Counted from the first letter of the stretch, positions 30,460 through 38,898 are shown. The stretch is DNA of 64,000 bases from Streptomyces ferrugineus (GCF_015160855.1 NZ_CP063373.1:2852001-2916000), one strand, 5' to 3'. The notes: generated from the sequence alone by a model not told the origin. A program made the numbers and translations.

Positions 30460-31025
30460 CGCCGGGCCTCCATCGCCTGGGTCAGGGCGGCGAGGCCGCG
30501 TGCCGTATGGGTCTTGACGGATCCGCAGGAGATCCCCATCGCCGCGGCGATCTCGCCCTCCTTCAGTCCGAGCCAGTGCCGCAGCACCAGCGCCTCGCGC
30601 TGCCGGGCCGGCAACTGCTGGAGCGCGTCGATCAGGACGCGCTGGTCGTCACGGAGCAGCGCGGTGCTCTCGGCGGAGGCGACGAGCTCCTCGGCCGGCT
30701 TCTCCACGTGCCTGCGGGCCACTTGGAGATGGCGTATCCGCATCCGCGTCAGATTGCACACGGTGGAGCGCAGATACGCCTCCGCCGCCTCGGTGTCCCG
30801 CAGCCGCCGCCACTTGCGGTAGATCTGGTAGTAGGCCTCGGCGACCACGTTCTCCGGGTCGTCGGCGCCGAGCAGGACGGCGAGGCGCAGCATCGAGGAG
30901 TAGTGCAGCTCGAACAGGCGGGCCAGGCCCGCCTCGCGCTCCAGGTCCGCCGGATCGCTCGCCGCGGGGGCGAGGGGAACGGCCGGTACCGGAGTACCGC
31001 TGTCGGGTCTCAGATGCTGTCTCAC
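30456..31025 (-). CDS. SigE-type RNA polymerase sigma factor (ECF, sigma-70 family)
   Basis: 189 aa. Region 2 covers about 35-100 (LFELHYSSMLRLAVLLGADD, then EAYYQIYRKWRRLRDTEAAE, YLRSTVCNLTRMRIRHLQVA) and region 4 covers about 130-185 (IDALQQLPARQREALVLRHW, LGLKEGEIAAAMGISCGSVK). The second helix of region 4 (SCGSVKTHTARGLAAL) should read the -35 element. It starts at GTG 31025, overlapping the stop of the upstream symporter gene, so its level may follow symporter translation. The following membrane protein overlaps it in turn. Target promoters are unknown. Confidence 0.9.
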   Translation of the reverse strand: MRQHLRPDSGTPVPAVPLAPAASDPADLEREAGLARLFELHYSSMLRLAVLLGADDPENVVAEAYYQIYRKWRRLRDTEAAEAYLRSTVCNLTRMRIRHLQVARRHVEKPAEELVASAESTALLRDDQRVLIDALQQLPARQREALVLRHWLGLKEGEIAAAMGISCGSVKTHTARGLAALTQAMEARR

Positions 31026-32560
31026 GGGTTGTTCGCTCCCGTCTCGGGGCGCCGCCCGACGCTCAGGCGCGACGGCAGGCCGGTCAGGTCGGCGCCGCGC
31101 GGGACGCCGAGGCGTTCGAGCACCGCGGTCCCGGCCACGGCGACGATGAGGTTGAGCAGCAGGGCGGCGAGCCCGGCGTAGATCTCCGGCCCGGAACCGA
31201 GCGGCACGATCGACGAGAAGCCCTCCCGTACGACCATGAAGGTCCCGGCGGCCATGCCCACGCCCCACCCGGCGAGCAGCGCCCGCGGATGCAGCCGCCC
31301 GGTGAACAGGCCCACCGCCACGGCCGGGAAGATCTGCAGGATCCAGACCCCGCCGAGGAGCTGGAGGTTGATGGCGTCCTGGTCGCGCAGCCCGAACACG
31401 AACGCCACCGCGCCCACCTTCGCGGTCAGCGACACCGCCTTGGCGATGCGCACCTGCCGCTTGGGCGTGGCCGTGGGATGGACGTACTCGACGTACACAT
31501 TGCGGACGAAGCTGGTGGCGGCCGCGATCGACATCACCGCCGCCGGGACCAGCGCCCCCACGGTGATCGCCCCGAACACCAGCCCGGCCAGCGGGGCCGG
31601 CATCAGCCGGTCCACCAGCATCGGTACGGCCGCCTCGGCGCCGCCCGCCGGGGCGCGCACGCCGGTCGCGAGCGCCGCGATGCCGAGGAAGCCGAAGAGG
31701 GCGAGCAGCCCGGTCCAGGCGGGCAGCGCCACGGACACCTTGCGCAGGGTCCGCGGGCCGTCGGCGGCGAACCCGGCGGTGAGGACGTGCGGGTACATCA
31801 GCAGGGCGAGCGCGGAGCCCAGCGCGAGGGTGGCGTAGGCGGGCTGCTGCTCGGGGGTGAGGAGCAGCGCCGGGCCGCCGAGGCGCTCCGCCGCTCCGTC
31901 GAAGACGGCACCCGGGCCGCCGAGCCGCTCCAGGACCAGCCAGGTCACCGCGGTCAGCGACACGAACACGGCCACGGCCTTGAGCGCGGAGATCACGGTG
32001 GGGGCGCGCAGCCCGTGCCGGTAGGTGGCGATGGCCAGCCCCGCGAACAGCGCCACCATCACCAGATCGCCGGCCGCACCCCGCGGATACACGCCCCCGG
32101 CCGCGAGCACCGCCCGTATGCCGAGCAGCTGCAGGGCGAGGTACGGCATCGTCGCGAGGATCCCGGTCAGCGCGACCACCAGGGCCAGCGGCGGCGAGCC
32201 GTACCGGCCGCGCACGAAGTCGGCCGCGGTGACGTAGCCGTGCCGTCGGGCCACCGACCACAGTCGGCTCAGCAGCACGAAGGCGATCGGGCAGACGATC
32301 ACCGTGTACGGCACCGCGAAGAAGGCGGGCGCCCCGTTGCCGTACGCGAGTCCCGGGATGGCGGCGAAGGTGTACGCGGTGAAGATCGTGCCGCCCAGCA
32401 GCAGCCAGGTCCACACCGGGCCGAGACTGCGGTCGGCCAGCGCCCAGCCCTCCAGGGACGGCAGCCGCTCGCTCGGGTGCAGGCGCCGCGCGGTGACGGC
32501 GAGCAGCGACGCTCCGCCGATCACGGCGAGAAACGTCGCGGTCATGGCGCCGTCGGCCAT
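31022..32560 (-). CDS. Sodium:solute symporter (SSS) family transporter
   Basis: 512 aa with about 13 membrane segments. Family blocks include WALADRSLGPVWTWLLLGGT, TIFTAYTFAAIPGLAYGNGA, YVTAADFVRGRYGSPPLALV and the signature region ITVGALVPAAVMSIAAATSF. The substrate is unknown; relatives paired with DUF3311 genes are usually called monocarboxylate or pantothenate-type symporters. Here a DUF3311 gene lies divergently 168 bases away. ATG 32560 has an AAGGA ribosome site nine bases upstream. Its stop codon overlaps the start of the sigma factor gene, which is unusual for this family. Confidence 0.9.
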   Translation of the reverse strand: MADGAMTATFLAVIGGASLLAVTARRLHPSERLPSLEGWALADRSLGPVWTWLLLGGTIFTAYTFAAIPGLAYGNGAPAFFAVPYTVIVCPIAFVLLSRLWSVARRHGYVTAADFVRGRYGSPPLALVVALTGILATMPYLALQLLGIRAVLAAGGVYPRGAAGDLVMVALFAGLAIATYRHGLRAPTVISALKAVAVFVSLTAVTWLVLERLGGPGAVFDGAAERLGGPALLLTPEQQPAYATLALGSALALLMYPHVLTAGFAADGPRTLRKVSVALPAWTGLLALFGFLGIAALATGVRAPAGGAEAAVPMLVDRLMPAPLAGLVFGAITVGALVPAAVMSIAAATSFVRNVYVEYVHPTATPKRQVRIAKAVSLTAKVGAVAFVFGLRDQDAINLQLLGGVWILQIFPAVAVGLFTGRLHPRALLAGWGVGMAAGTFMVVREGFSSIVPLGSGPEIYAGLAALLLNLIVAVAGTAVLERLGVPRGADLTGLPSRLSVGRRPETGANNP

Positions 32561-32728
32561 GGGTCACCGTCCTTGGTGTGCCTGTGCCCTCGCGGGAGAG
32601 TTGCGCGAGCGGCCGGAAAGGATGACACGGAACCGGCGGGAAACTTCCTGGAAATTCGCTGTCAACCGGATCCCGCGGGTGGGCAACTCTTGCACGAACC
32701 CACAGCGAGCGGGAGAGGAGCGCGGGTC

Positions 32729-32953
32729 ATGGCACGGACCGGTCATCACCGGCTACGGCGCGTCGCGATCGCCGTACTGCTCCTCGCGCCCGCCGCGGGT
32801 CTGCTGTGGGTTCCCTGGTACGCCGGTGCCGAGCCGCGACTGGCCGGGACGCCGTTCTTCTACTGGTACCAGCTCGCCTGGGTGCCGGGGTGCGGCCTCT
32901 GTCTGCTCGCCGCGTACGCGCTGACGGACCGGCATCGAGATCGACATCGCTGA
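32729..32953 (+). CDS. DUF3311 small membrane protein
   Basis: 74 aa. Two hydrophobic segments, VAIAVLLLAPAAGLLWVPWY and WYQLAWVPGCGLCLLAAYAL, separated by AGAEPRLAGTPFFYW, match the DUF3311 pattern (LWVPxY...EP...G.PFFYWYQ..WV). These proteins normally accompany an SSS symporter. Here the symporter is on the other strand and this gene is followed, 47 bases later, by cstA in the same direction, so either transporter could be its partner. GGGAGAGGAG lies just upstream of the ATG at 32729. Confidence 0.85.
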   Translation: MARTGHHRLRRVAIAVLLLAPAAGLLWVPWYAGAEPRLAGTPFFYWYQLAWVPGCGLCLLAAYALTDRHRDRHR

Positions 32954-33000
32954 GCCGCACGTCCCGTTCTGTCGCACACCTGTTCAGGTCAGGAGCCGCC

Positions 33001-35154
33001 ATGCCCACATCCGCCATGCCCGAAAACGGCCGTAGCACGCCGGAGAAATCACGAATGTCGCCCAAGTCGGTGGCGATCTGGATCGCCGTCGCCCTGGTCG
33101 GCGCCCTCGGCTGGGCCGTGCTCGCCCTGTCCCGGGGCGAGGAGATCTCGGCCGTCTGGCTGGTCGTCGCGGCCCTCGGCTCGTATGCGATCGCCTACCG
33201 CTTCTACTCCCGCTTCATCGCCCGGCGCGTCCTCCAGGTCGACGACACCCGCGCCACCCCGGCCGAACGCCTCGAGGACGGCGTCGACTACCACCCCACC
33301 GACAAGCACGTGCTCTTCGGCCACCACTTCGCGGCGATCGCCGGCGCCGGCCCGCTGGTCGGCCCGGTCCTGGCCGCGCAGATGGGCTATCTGCCGGGCA
33401 CCGTGTGGATCATCGTGGGCGTGATCTTCGCCGGCGCGGTGCAGGACATGATCGTCCTGTTCCTCTCCATGCGGCGGGACGGCAAGAGCCTCGGCCAGAT
33501 GGCCCGCGACGAGATCGGCAGGGTGGGCGGGGCCGCCGCGCTGATCGGCGTCTTCGCCATCATGATCATCCTGCTCGCGGTCCTCGCGATGGTCGTCGTC
33601 AACGCGCTGGCGGAGTCCGCGTGGGGCACCTTCTCGGTCTCCATGACCATCCCCATCGCCCTCTTCATGGGCTTCTACATGCGCTACCTGCGGCCCGGCC
33701 GGGTCGTGGAGACCAGCCTCATCGGCGTGGCCCTGCTGCTGCTCGCCATCCTCGGCGGCGGCTGGATCCAGGACTCCGCACTCGCCGAGTACTTCGTCTG
33801 GAGCCCTCAGACCCTGGTCTTCTGCCTGGTCGGCTACGGCTTCGTCGCCTCCGTGCTGCCGGTGTGGATGCTGCTGGCGCCGCGTGACTACCTCTCCACC
33901 TTCATGAAGGTCGGCACCATCGCCCTCATGGCCGTCGGCGTCGTGATCGCCGCCCCGAACCTCAAGGCCGAGCCGGTGACGGAGTTCGCCTCGACCGGCG
34001 CCGGCCCGGTGTTCGCCGGGTCGCTGTTCCCGTTCCTGTTCATCACCATCGCCTGCGGCGCCCTGTCCGGCTTCCACGCCCTGGTCTCCTCCGGCACCAC
34101 GCCGAAGCTGATCCAGAAGGAGTCCCAGGTCCGGATGATCGGCTACGGCTCCATGCTCACGGAGTCCTTCGTCGCCGTCATGGCCCTGATCGCCGCCTGC
34201 GTCCTCGAACCGGGCCTGTTCTACGCCATGAACTCCCCGGCCGCGCTGCTCGGCCCGACCGTGGACACCGCCTCCGAAGCGGTGAAGAACCTCGGCTTCA
34301 CCATCACCCCCGACCAGCTCACCGCGGCCGCCAAGGCGGTCGAGGAGGAGACGCTGGTGGGCCGCTCCGGCGGTGCGCCCACCCTTGCCGTGGGCATGTC
34401 GGAGATCTTCGCCGGAGTGCTCGGCGGCGCCGGGATGAAGGCCTTCTGGTACCACTTCGCGATCATGTTCGAGGCGTTGTTCATCCTCACCACGGTCGAC
34501 GCCGGCACCCGGGTCGGCCGCTTCATGCTCCAGGACATGCTCGGCAACGTCTGGAAGCCGATCGGCCGGGTCACCTGGAAGCCCGGCATCTGGATCACCA
34601 GCGCCCTGGTCGTCGGCGCCTGGGGCTACTTCCTCTACGCCGGTGTCACCGACCCCCTCGGCGGCATCAAGCAGCTGTTCCCGCTGTTCGGCATCGCCAA
34701 CCAGCTCCTGGCCGCCGTCGCCCTGGCCGTCACCACCACCGTGCTGATCAAGTCCGGCAGGCTGCGCTGGGCGTGGGTCACCGGCGTCCCGCTCGCCTGG
34801 GACGTGGCCGTCACCTTCACCGCCGGCTGGCAGAAGATCTTCTCCGACGACCCGGCGATCGGCTTCTTCGCCCTGCGCGACAAGTACGCGCGGGCCATCG
34901 ACGACGGTCAGCTCCTGCCCGGGGCCGCGAACATGGACGACATGCACACCATCGTGCTCAACAACACGGTCGACGGCGTGCTCATGGCGATCTTCCTGCT
35001 GCTGGTCCTCACGGTCCTGGTCAACTGCGCCGTGGTGTGCGTCCGCGCCGTCCGCGGCCCTGAGCCACTGCCGACCACCGAGGTGCCGTACGTCGAGTCC
35101 CGCATCGACGTGCCGGAGCGGGAGGCCGAGCCGCTGGCGGGGGTCCGGTCATGA
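33001..35154 (+). CDS. cstA: CstA family carbon-starvation/pyruvate transporter
   Basis: 717 aa, about 16-18 membrane segments. Recognisable CstA blocks are HHFAAIAGAGPLVGPVLAAQ near residue 107, VGVIFAGAVQDMIVLFLSMR near 138, GALSGFHALVSSGTTPKLIQ near 355, and TTVDAGTRVGRFMLQDMLGN near 495. LFPLFGIANQLLAAVALAVT follows near 560. CstA proteins import peptides or, in the BtsT branch, pyruvate with protons; the substrate here is not determined. ATG 33001 follows a GGAG site. The stop overlaps the next mini-gene (ATGA). It follows DUF3311 in the same orientation. Confidence 0.95.
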   Translation: MPTSAMPENGRSTPEKSRMSPKSVAIWIAVALVGALGWAVLALSRGEEISAVWLVVAALGSYAIAYRFYSRFIARRVLQVDDTRATPAERLEDGVDYHPTDKHVLFGHHFAAIAGAGPLVGPVLAAQMGYLPGTVWIIVGVIFAGAVQDMIVLFLSMRRDGKSLGQMARDEIGRVGGAAALIGVFAIMIILLAVLAMVVVNALAESAWGTFSVSMTIPIALFMGFYMRYLRPGRVVETSLIGVALLLLAILGGGWIQDSALAEYFVWSPQTLVFCLVGYGFVASVLPVWMLLAPRDYLSTFMKVGTIALMAVGVVIAAPNLKAEPVTEFASTGAGPVFAGSLFPFLFITIACGALSGFHALVSSGTTPKLIQKESQVRMIGYGSMLTESFVAVMALIAACVLEPGLFYAMNSPAALLGPTVDTASEAVKNLGFTITPDQLTAAAKAVEEETLVGRSGGAPTLAVGMSEIFAGVLGGAGMKAFWYHFAIMFEALFILTTVDAGTRVGRFMLQDMLGNVWKPIGRVTWKPGIWITSALVVGAWGYFLYAGVTDPLGGIKQLFPLFGIANQLLAAVALAVTTTVLIKSGRLRWAWVTGVPLAWDVAVTFTAGWQKIFSDDPAIGFFALRDKYARAIDDGQLLPGAANMDDMHTIVLNNTVDGVLMAIFLLLVLTVLVNCAVVCVRAVRGPEPLPTTEVPYVESRIDVPEREAEPLAGVRS

Positions 35155-35249
35155 GGGCGGTGCGGTGGGTGCGGTGGTATGTGCGTGAGCTGATGGACGT
35201 ACTGAGCCTGCTGCACCGGGAGGACCGGCCGGAGGGCCGCTGCTGCTGA
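35151..35249 (+). CDS. Very short YbdD/YjiX-like gene after cstA (possibly truncated)
   Basis: 32 aa: MRAVRWVRWYVRELMDVLSL and then LHREDRPEGRCC. CstA genes are typically followed by a YbdD/YjiX-family gene of about 60-65 aa whose N-terminus has the W(Y/W)-x-RELxG pattern; here only WYVRELM survives and the conserved C-terminal half is absent. It overlaps the cstA stop by four bases (ATGA) in the usual arrangement. A dispersed repeat begins immediately after its stop, so loss of the 3' half by repeat insertion is plausible but unproven. Confidence 0.55.
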   Translation: MRAVRWVRWYVRELMDVLSLLHREDRPEGRCC

Positions 35250-35260
35250 TGCCGGAGGGC

Positions 35261-35383
35261 GGCTGCGGGTGGTCGGTGGCTTGTCGCGCAGTTCCCCGCG
35301 CCCCTTACTCGGTACGTCCACTGCACGTACTCAAGGGGCGCGGGGAACTGCGCGAGCAACCACGAACCACCCGCAGCCGCCCG
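35261..35383. repeat. Long hairpin repeat (Streptomyces-type intergenic repeat in inverted pair)
   Basis: Two 22-bp arms are exactly complementary (35285-35306 and 35333-35354; one arm contains GCAGTTCCCCGCGCCCCTT, the other AAGGGGCGCGGGGAACTGC). A second inner stem GTACGT/ACGTAC lies in the loop, and imperfect outer pairing (GGGTGGTCGGTGG against ACCACGAACCACCC) extends each arm to about 40 bases. This core is one of the most common dispersed repeats I recall from Streptomyces; a half copy lies at 47850-47890. It may end transcription of the cstA operon. Confidence 0.8.
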
Positions 35384-35601
35384 GAGTCAGCACCCCGATG
35401 GCGAGACATACGCCCGGATGCTGAGGCACCGCCCCACCCGGCAGCTCCATGGCCTCGGCGCCGGCCGTACCGCCCCGCATGGGAACCCGTGGCCGACCAG
35501 CTGTGTCCGGGCGCCGCCGCGGCCTGCCCGGAGGGCCCGTCACCCGGGCCGGCGCTGCTGTCCCCGATGCACTCCCGCGCGGACGCGGCGCGGTCCCCGA
35601 C

Positions 35602-35808
35602 ATGATGGACGTCGCCTGGCAGGCCGCCTTCCAGGCCCCGCACGGATCCCCGCTCGCCCTGCTCCCGGTGGCGGCCCGCGTGGAACCCGTCCAGGTCTTC
35701 CAGCGTCTCGGCCGCCACATGACCCGCCACCCGTGGGACCTGCAGCCCGAGCCGGAACGCACCTTCGGCTACTGGCGGGACCAGCTGACCGGCCGCCGCC
35801 GGAAGTGA
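35602..35808 (+). CDS. Hypothetical protein, small
   Basis: 68 aa from ATG 35602. Codon use is strongly G/C-ending, so it looks genuinely coding: MDVAWQAAFQAPHGSPLALL and RHMTRHPWDLQPEPERTFGY followed by WRDQLTGRRRK. No family is recognised. Upstream, in another frame, a second coding-like stretch runs about 35460-35605 (for example from GTG 35489) and ends in an ATGA overlap with this start. The pair could be two coupled mini-genes or one gene broken by a frameshift. No ribosome site is evident. It is convergent with the SURF1 gene. Confidence 0.45.
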   Translation: MMDVAWQAAFQAPHGSPLALLPVAARVEPVQVFQRLGRHMTRHPWDLQPEPERTFGYWRDQLTGRRRK

Positions 35809-35844
35809 ACGGGGGCACCGGTGGCGTGCGCCTGGTCCAGGACC

Positions 35845-36636
35845 TCAGACCGGAGCCGGCGTCGTCTCCGTCTCCTGCGGCGCGGCCGCCTGCGCCCGTT
35901 CCCGGGCCTCGCGGCGGGCCAGGACGAACCAGCCGACCGGGACGCCCGCCGCGAACAACCACCACTGCAGGGCATACGCGTAGTTCAGCGGGGCGTTCTC
36001 CTCGCCGGGCCGGCCGATCGGCTCCGGGGTGTCGCCCTTGGGCTCGGGCGCGGTCTGCACGACGTAGCCGCCGAGCACCCGCGCGCCGAGCCGCCGGGCC
36101 TCCTGCTCGCTGTTGATCAGCATGACCTGCCGGTCCGGGAGGCCCTTGAGGTTCTTGATGCCGCTCGCCTCGGTCGTCTCGTCCGGCATCAGCCGCCCGC
36201 TGACGGTGATCTGCCCGCTCGGCGGCGCCGGGACCTTGGGGAAGGCCGTCTGGCTCGGGCCGTCGGCCGGGATCCAGCCCCGGTTGACCAGCAGCACCTT
36301 GCCGTCCGTCAGGACGAAGGGCGTCAGGACGTGGAAGCCGACCTCTTCGTCGGCGTTGACGCGCCGCCTGACCACGACCTCCCGGTCGGTGTCGAAGCGG
36401 CCCTCGGCGGTCACCGTGCGGTACCGCTCCTTGGTGGTGACCGTGTGCCCCGGGGACGTCAGCCTCTCCACGGGCAGCGGCTTCGCCTCCAGCGCGTCGG
36501 CGACCAGTTGGTTGCGGGCGCTGCGCTCCTCATAGCGGTGCAGCTGCCAGAAGCCCAGCCTGATCATCGTGGGGATGAGAAGCAGGGCGACCAGCGTGAG
36601 GATCACCCACTGCCGGGACAACAGGAAGCGGTACAC
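35845..36636 (-). CDS. SURF1 family cytochrome oxidase biogenesis protein
   Basis: 263 aa. The two-helix SURF1 architecture is clear: an N-terminal helix VILTLVALLLIPTMIRLGFW followed by QLHRYEERSARNQ, a large extracytoplasmic domain with VLLVNRGWIPADG and YVVQTAPEP, then NYAYALQWWLFAAGVPVGWF as the second helix with the conserved NYxxQW pattern. SURF1 assists assembly or haem a3 insertion of aa3-type cytochrome c oxidase. The tail is Ala/Glu/Thr rich. GTG 36636 (VYRFLLSRQ) is preferred to ATG 36651, since family members start at this position. Confidence 0.9.
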   Translation of the reverse strand: MYRFLLSRQWVILTLVALLLIPTMIRLGFWQLHRYEERSARNQLVADALEAKPLPVERLTSPGHTVTTKERYRTVTAEGRFDTDREVVVRRRVNADEEVGFHVLTPFVLTDGKVLLVNRGWIPADGPSQTAFPKVPAPPSGQITVSGRLMPDETTEASGIKNLKGLPDRQVMLINSEQEARRLGARVLGGYVVQTAPEPKGDTPEPIGRPGEENAPLNYAYALQWWLFAAGVPVGWFVLARREARERAQAAAPQETETTPAPV

Positions 36637-36685
36637 CCCACGACCGTACAACCGGGTCGTGGGGCGCTGTCAGGCGGGTACCGGG

Positions 36686-36919
36686 TCACACCTTGTCGAC
36701 GATCCCCGCCTTTCCCTCCGCGCGGGCGCAGTGGGCGCCGCAGTACCAGTGACCGTCGACCTCGACGCCCTGCCCGATGATCTGTACACGGCAGTGCTCG
36801 CAGAGCGGTGCCATGCGGTGGATCGCACAGGAGAAGCAGTCGAAGACGTGCACCGCGCCCTGCGCGTGCACCTCGAAGGTCATGCCGTAGTCGTTTCCGC
36901 AGACTTCACATGTCGCCAT
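36686..36919 (-). CDS. Small cysteine-rich zinc-binding protein
   Basis: 77 aa with nine cysteines and several histidines: CEVCGNDYGMTFEVHAQGAV, then VFDCFSCAIHRMAPLCEHCR and WYCGAHCARAEGK. The CxxC pairs near residues 4-7, 28-31, 40-43 and 60-64 suggest a treble-clef or metallothionein-like zinc-binding fold; similar Streptomyces proteins are annotated as prokaryotic metallothionein or hypothetical. It may bind metal or a nucleic acid. It lies alone between surf1 and the exonuclease gene, same direction as both. Confidence 0.85.
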   Translation of the reverse strand: MATCEVCGNDYGMTFEVHAQGAVHVFDCFSCAIHRMAPLCEHCRVQIIGQGVEVDGHWYCGAHCARAEGKAGIVDKV

Positions 36920-36999
36920 GCGCCACAGGGTGAGCGGTCAGCGCGGCGCGGGGCGAGGGGGCTCCGGGCGAGTCGCGCGGCAATCACCCGTCCGTACGG

Positions 37000-38004
37000 T
37001 CACTGCTCCGACGCCGGTTCCACATCCCTGAGGAGCTGTCCGAACGCCGCCTCGTCCACCACCGGCGTCCCGTACTGCCGGGCCTTGACCACCTTCGAGG
37101 TGCCCGCGTCGGGGTCGTTCGTGACGAGCAGGCTGGTCAGCCGGGACAGGCTCGTCGACACATGCAGCCCGGCCTCGATCGCGCGGTCCTCCAGCAGGTC
37201 GCGCTCGATCGACGTGTCCCCGGAGAACGCCACCCGCATGCCCTGTTTGAGCCTTTTGCCGTCTTCGTAGCGGCCCGGGTTGGGATAGGGGCATGCGGGC
37301 CTTCTACGGGAGGGGCGCCAGCTGGTCGGCCGGTAGCCGCCGTATCCCCCGTACCCGCTCGGCTGCTGTCCGATCCGGGGTGTGGAGGCGGTGTCCCGCC
37401 ACTCCGTGAGCGGTCGGCACTCCTGGAGCGGCAGCCGGACGCTGCCCGCCGCCGCGGCCCGCAGGCTCGGCCGGAACGCCTCCGCCAGCACCCGCGCGTC
37501 GTCCAGCGCGTGGTGCGCCCGCTGCTGCACGACGCCGTAGTGCGCGGCCAGCGACTCCAGCTTGTGGTTGGGCAGCGGCAGGCCCAGCTCCTTGGACAGC
37601 GCGATGGTGCACAGCCGCTGCCGCACCGGGGCCTCGCGCTCCGCGCGCGCGTACTCCCGCGCGATCATCTGCCAGTCGAAGACCGCGTTGTGCGCGACGA
37701 GCACCCGGCCGTCGAGCCGGTTCGAGAACTCCCCGGCGATGTCCTGGAAGAGCGGGGCCGCCTCGAGCACGTCGCTCGTCAGACCGTGGATCCAGACCGG
37801 ACCCGGGTCGCGCTCCGGGTTGACCAGCGTGTACCAGTGGTCCTCGACCTCGCCGCGCGCGTCCAGTCGGTATACGGCCGCGGAGATTATCCGGTCGTCC
37901 CGGGCCAGCCCGGTGGTCTCCACGTCAACGACCGCGTATCCCTGGGGATACGCGGCCGGCCACGCAGTGGGGGAGGACGCTGCGGTCGTACGGTCTTCGA
38001 GCAT
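37000..38004 (-). CDS. DnaQ-like 3'-5' exonuclease with C-terminal BRCT domain
   Basis: 334 aa. Exonuclease domain, about residues 20-185: AVVDVETTGLARDDRIISAA (ExoI, DxE), VLVAHNAVFDWQMIAREYAR (ExoII, with HN and D) and AHHALDDARVLAEAF (ExoIII, HxxxxD), so all catalytic acids are present. A Gly/Tyr/Arg/Pro-rich linker (about 205-235) leads to a BRCT domain: GMRVAFSGDTSIERDLLEDR, SLSRLTSLLVTNDPDAGTSK and ARQYGTPVVDEAAFGQLLRD. This pairing is typical of actinobacterial DNA polymerase III epsilon-like repair exonucleases. ATG 38004 was chosen; 38010 is an alternative. Confidence 0.92.
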   Translation of the reverse strand: MLEDRTTAASSPTAWPAAYPQGYAVVDVETTGLARDDRIISAAVYRLDARGEVEDHWYTLVNPERDPGPVWIHGLTSDVLEAAPLFQDIAGEFSNRLDGRVLVAHNAVFDWQMIAREYARAEREAPVRQRLCTIALSKELGLPLPNHKLESLAAHYGVVQQRAHHALDDARVLAEAFRPSLRAAAAGSVRLPLQECRPLTEWRDTASTPRIGQQPSGYGGYGGYRPTSWRPSRRRPACPYPNPGRYEDGKRLKQGMRVAFSGDTSIERDLLEDRAIEAGLHVSTSLSRLTSLLVTNDPDAGTSKVVKARQYGTPVVDEAAFGQLLRDVEPASEQ

Positions 38005-38187
38005 GGTCACTGAGGATACGGGCCGACACTGACACTCCTCGCCGTCAGGTGCCTTGTCCCGCCCGCCCGTTCGAACGCGGCGAACGCGGGGACGTCAACC
38101 GGGCGGCGTGTGCGGGGCGTTGCCGCCGCTGTCCGCGCTGGAGCGTCGATACGCCCTCGATGTCCCGTGCGGTGCGATCCTCCGCAT

Positions 38188-38898
38188 ATGACCGAACCAA
38201 CGCATGACGAAGCCCACGGCGGCGCGCTGGGCGAACGGCTGAACTGGCTGCGGGCGGCCGTCCTCGGGGCGAACGACGGCATCGTGTCGACCGCGGGCCT
38301 CGTCGTCGGCGTGGCCGGTGCGACGGACGACCGCTCGGCCCTGCTCGCCGCCGGGCTGGCCGGACTGCTCGCCGGGTCGATGTCGATGGCGGCGGGCGAG
38401 TACGTCTCGGTGTCCACCCAGCGCGACTCGGAGAAGGCCGCGCTGGCCCTGGAGAGGCGGGAGTTGCGGGAGCGACCCGAGGCCGAGCTGGCGGAGCTGA
38501 CGGAACTGCTGGAGCGGCGGGGGCTGTCGCGGGAGGTGGCGTCCGAGGCGGCGCTTCAGCTGACGGAACGTGACGCACTCAAGGCGCACGCGCGCGTGGA
38601 GCTCGGCATCGACCCCGACGCGCTGACCAATCCGTGGCACGCGGCGTGGGCGAGCTTCCTGGCGTTCACCGTCGGGGCGCTGCTGCCGCTCCTGGCGATG
38701 GTGGTGCCGCCGGCCGACCGGCGGCTGCCGGTCACCGTCCTCTCCGTCCTGGCCGCACTCACCCTGACCGGCTGGGCCGCCGCCCGCCTGGGCGCGGCGG
38801 CCCCGGCCCGCGCGGTGCTGCGCAACGTGGCGGGTGGCGCGCTGGCGATGGGGGTCACCTATGCGGCGGGGTCACTGCTGGACGTGGCGGGGGCGTAG
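38188..38898 (+). CDS. VIT1/CCC1 family Fe2+/Mn2+ transporter
   Basis: 236 aa. The diagnostic start of the family is present: NWLRAAVLGANDGIVSTAGL near residue 20, followed by LLAGSMSMAAGEYVSVSTQR near 72 and a charged helical middle (ERPEAELAELTELLERRGLS) that forms the cytoplasmic metal-binding region. Three further membrane segments follow, starting WASFLAFTVGALLPLLAMVV. These proteins export or store iron/manganese. No ferritin-like domain is fused. ATG 38188 is chosen because the homologous N-terminus begins there; the open frame upstream is not conserved-looking. Confidence 0.92.
   Translation: MTEPTHDEAHGGALGERLNWLRAAVLGANDGIVSTAGLVVGVAGATDDRSALLAAGLAGLLAGSMSMAAGEYVSVSTQRDSEKAALALERRELRERPEAELAELTELLERRGLSREVASEAALQLTERDALKAHARVELGIDPDALTNPWHAAWASFLAFTVGALLPLLAMVVPPADRRLPVTVLSVLAALTLTGWAAARLGAAAPARAVLRNVAGGALAMGVTYAAGSLLDVAGA

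Noticed and set aside
33049-34947. Minus-strand open frame of 632 codons opposite cstA
   Set aside because: The composition (runs of Gly, Asp, Glu, His, Gln) and lack of any motif show it to be the complement of a membrane-protein gene.
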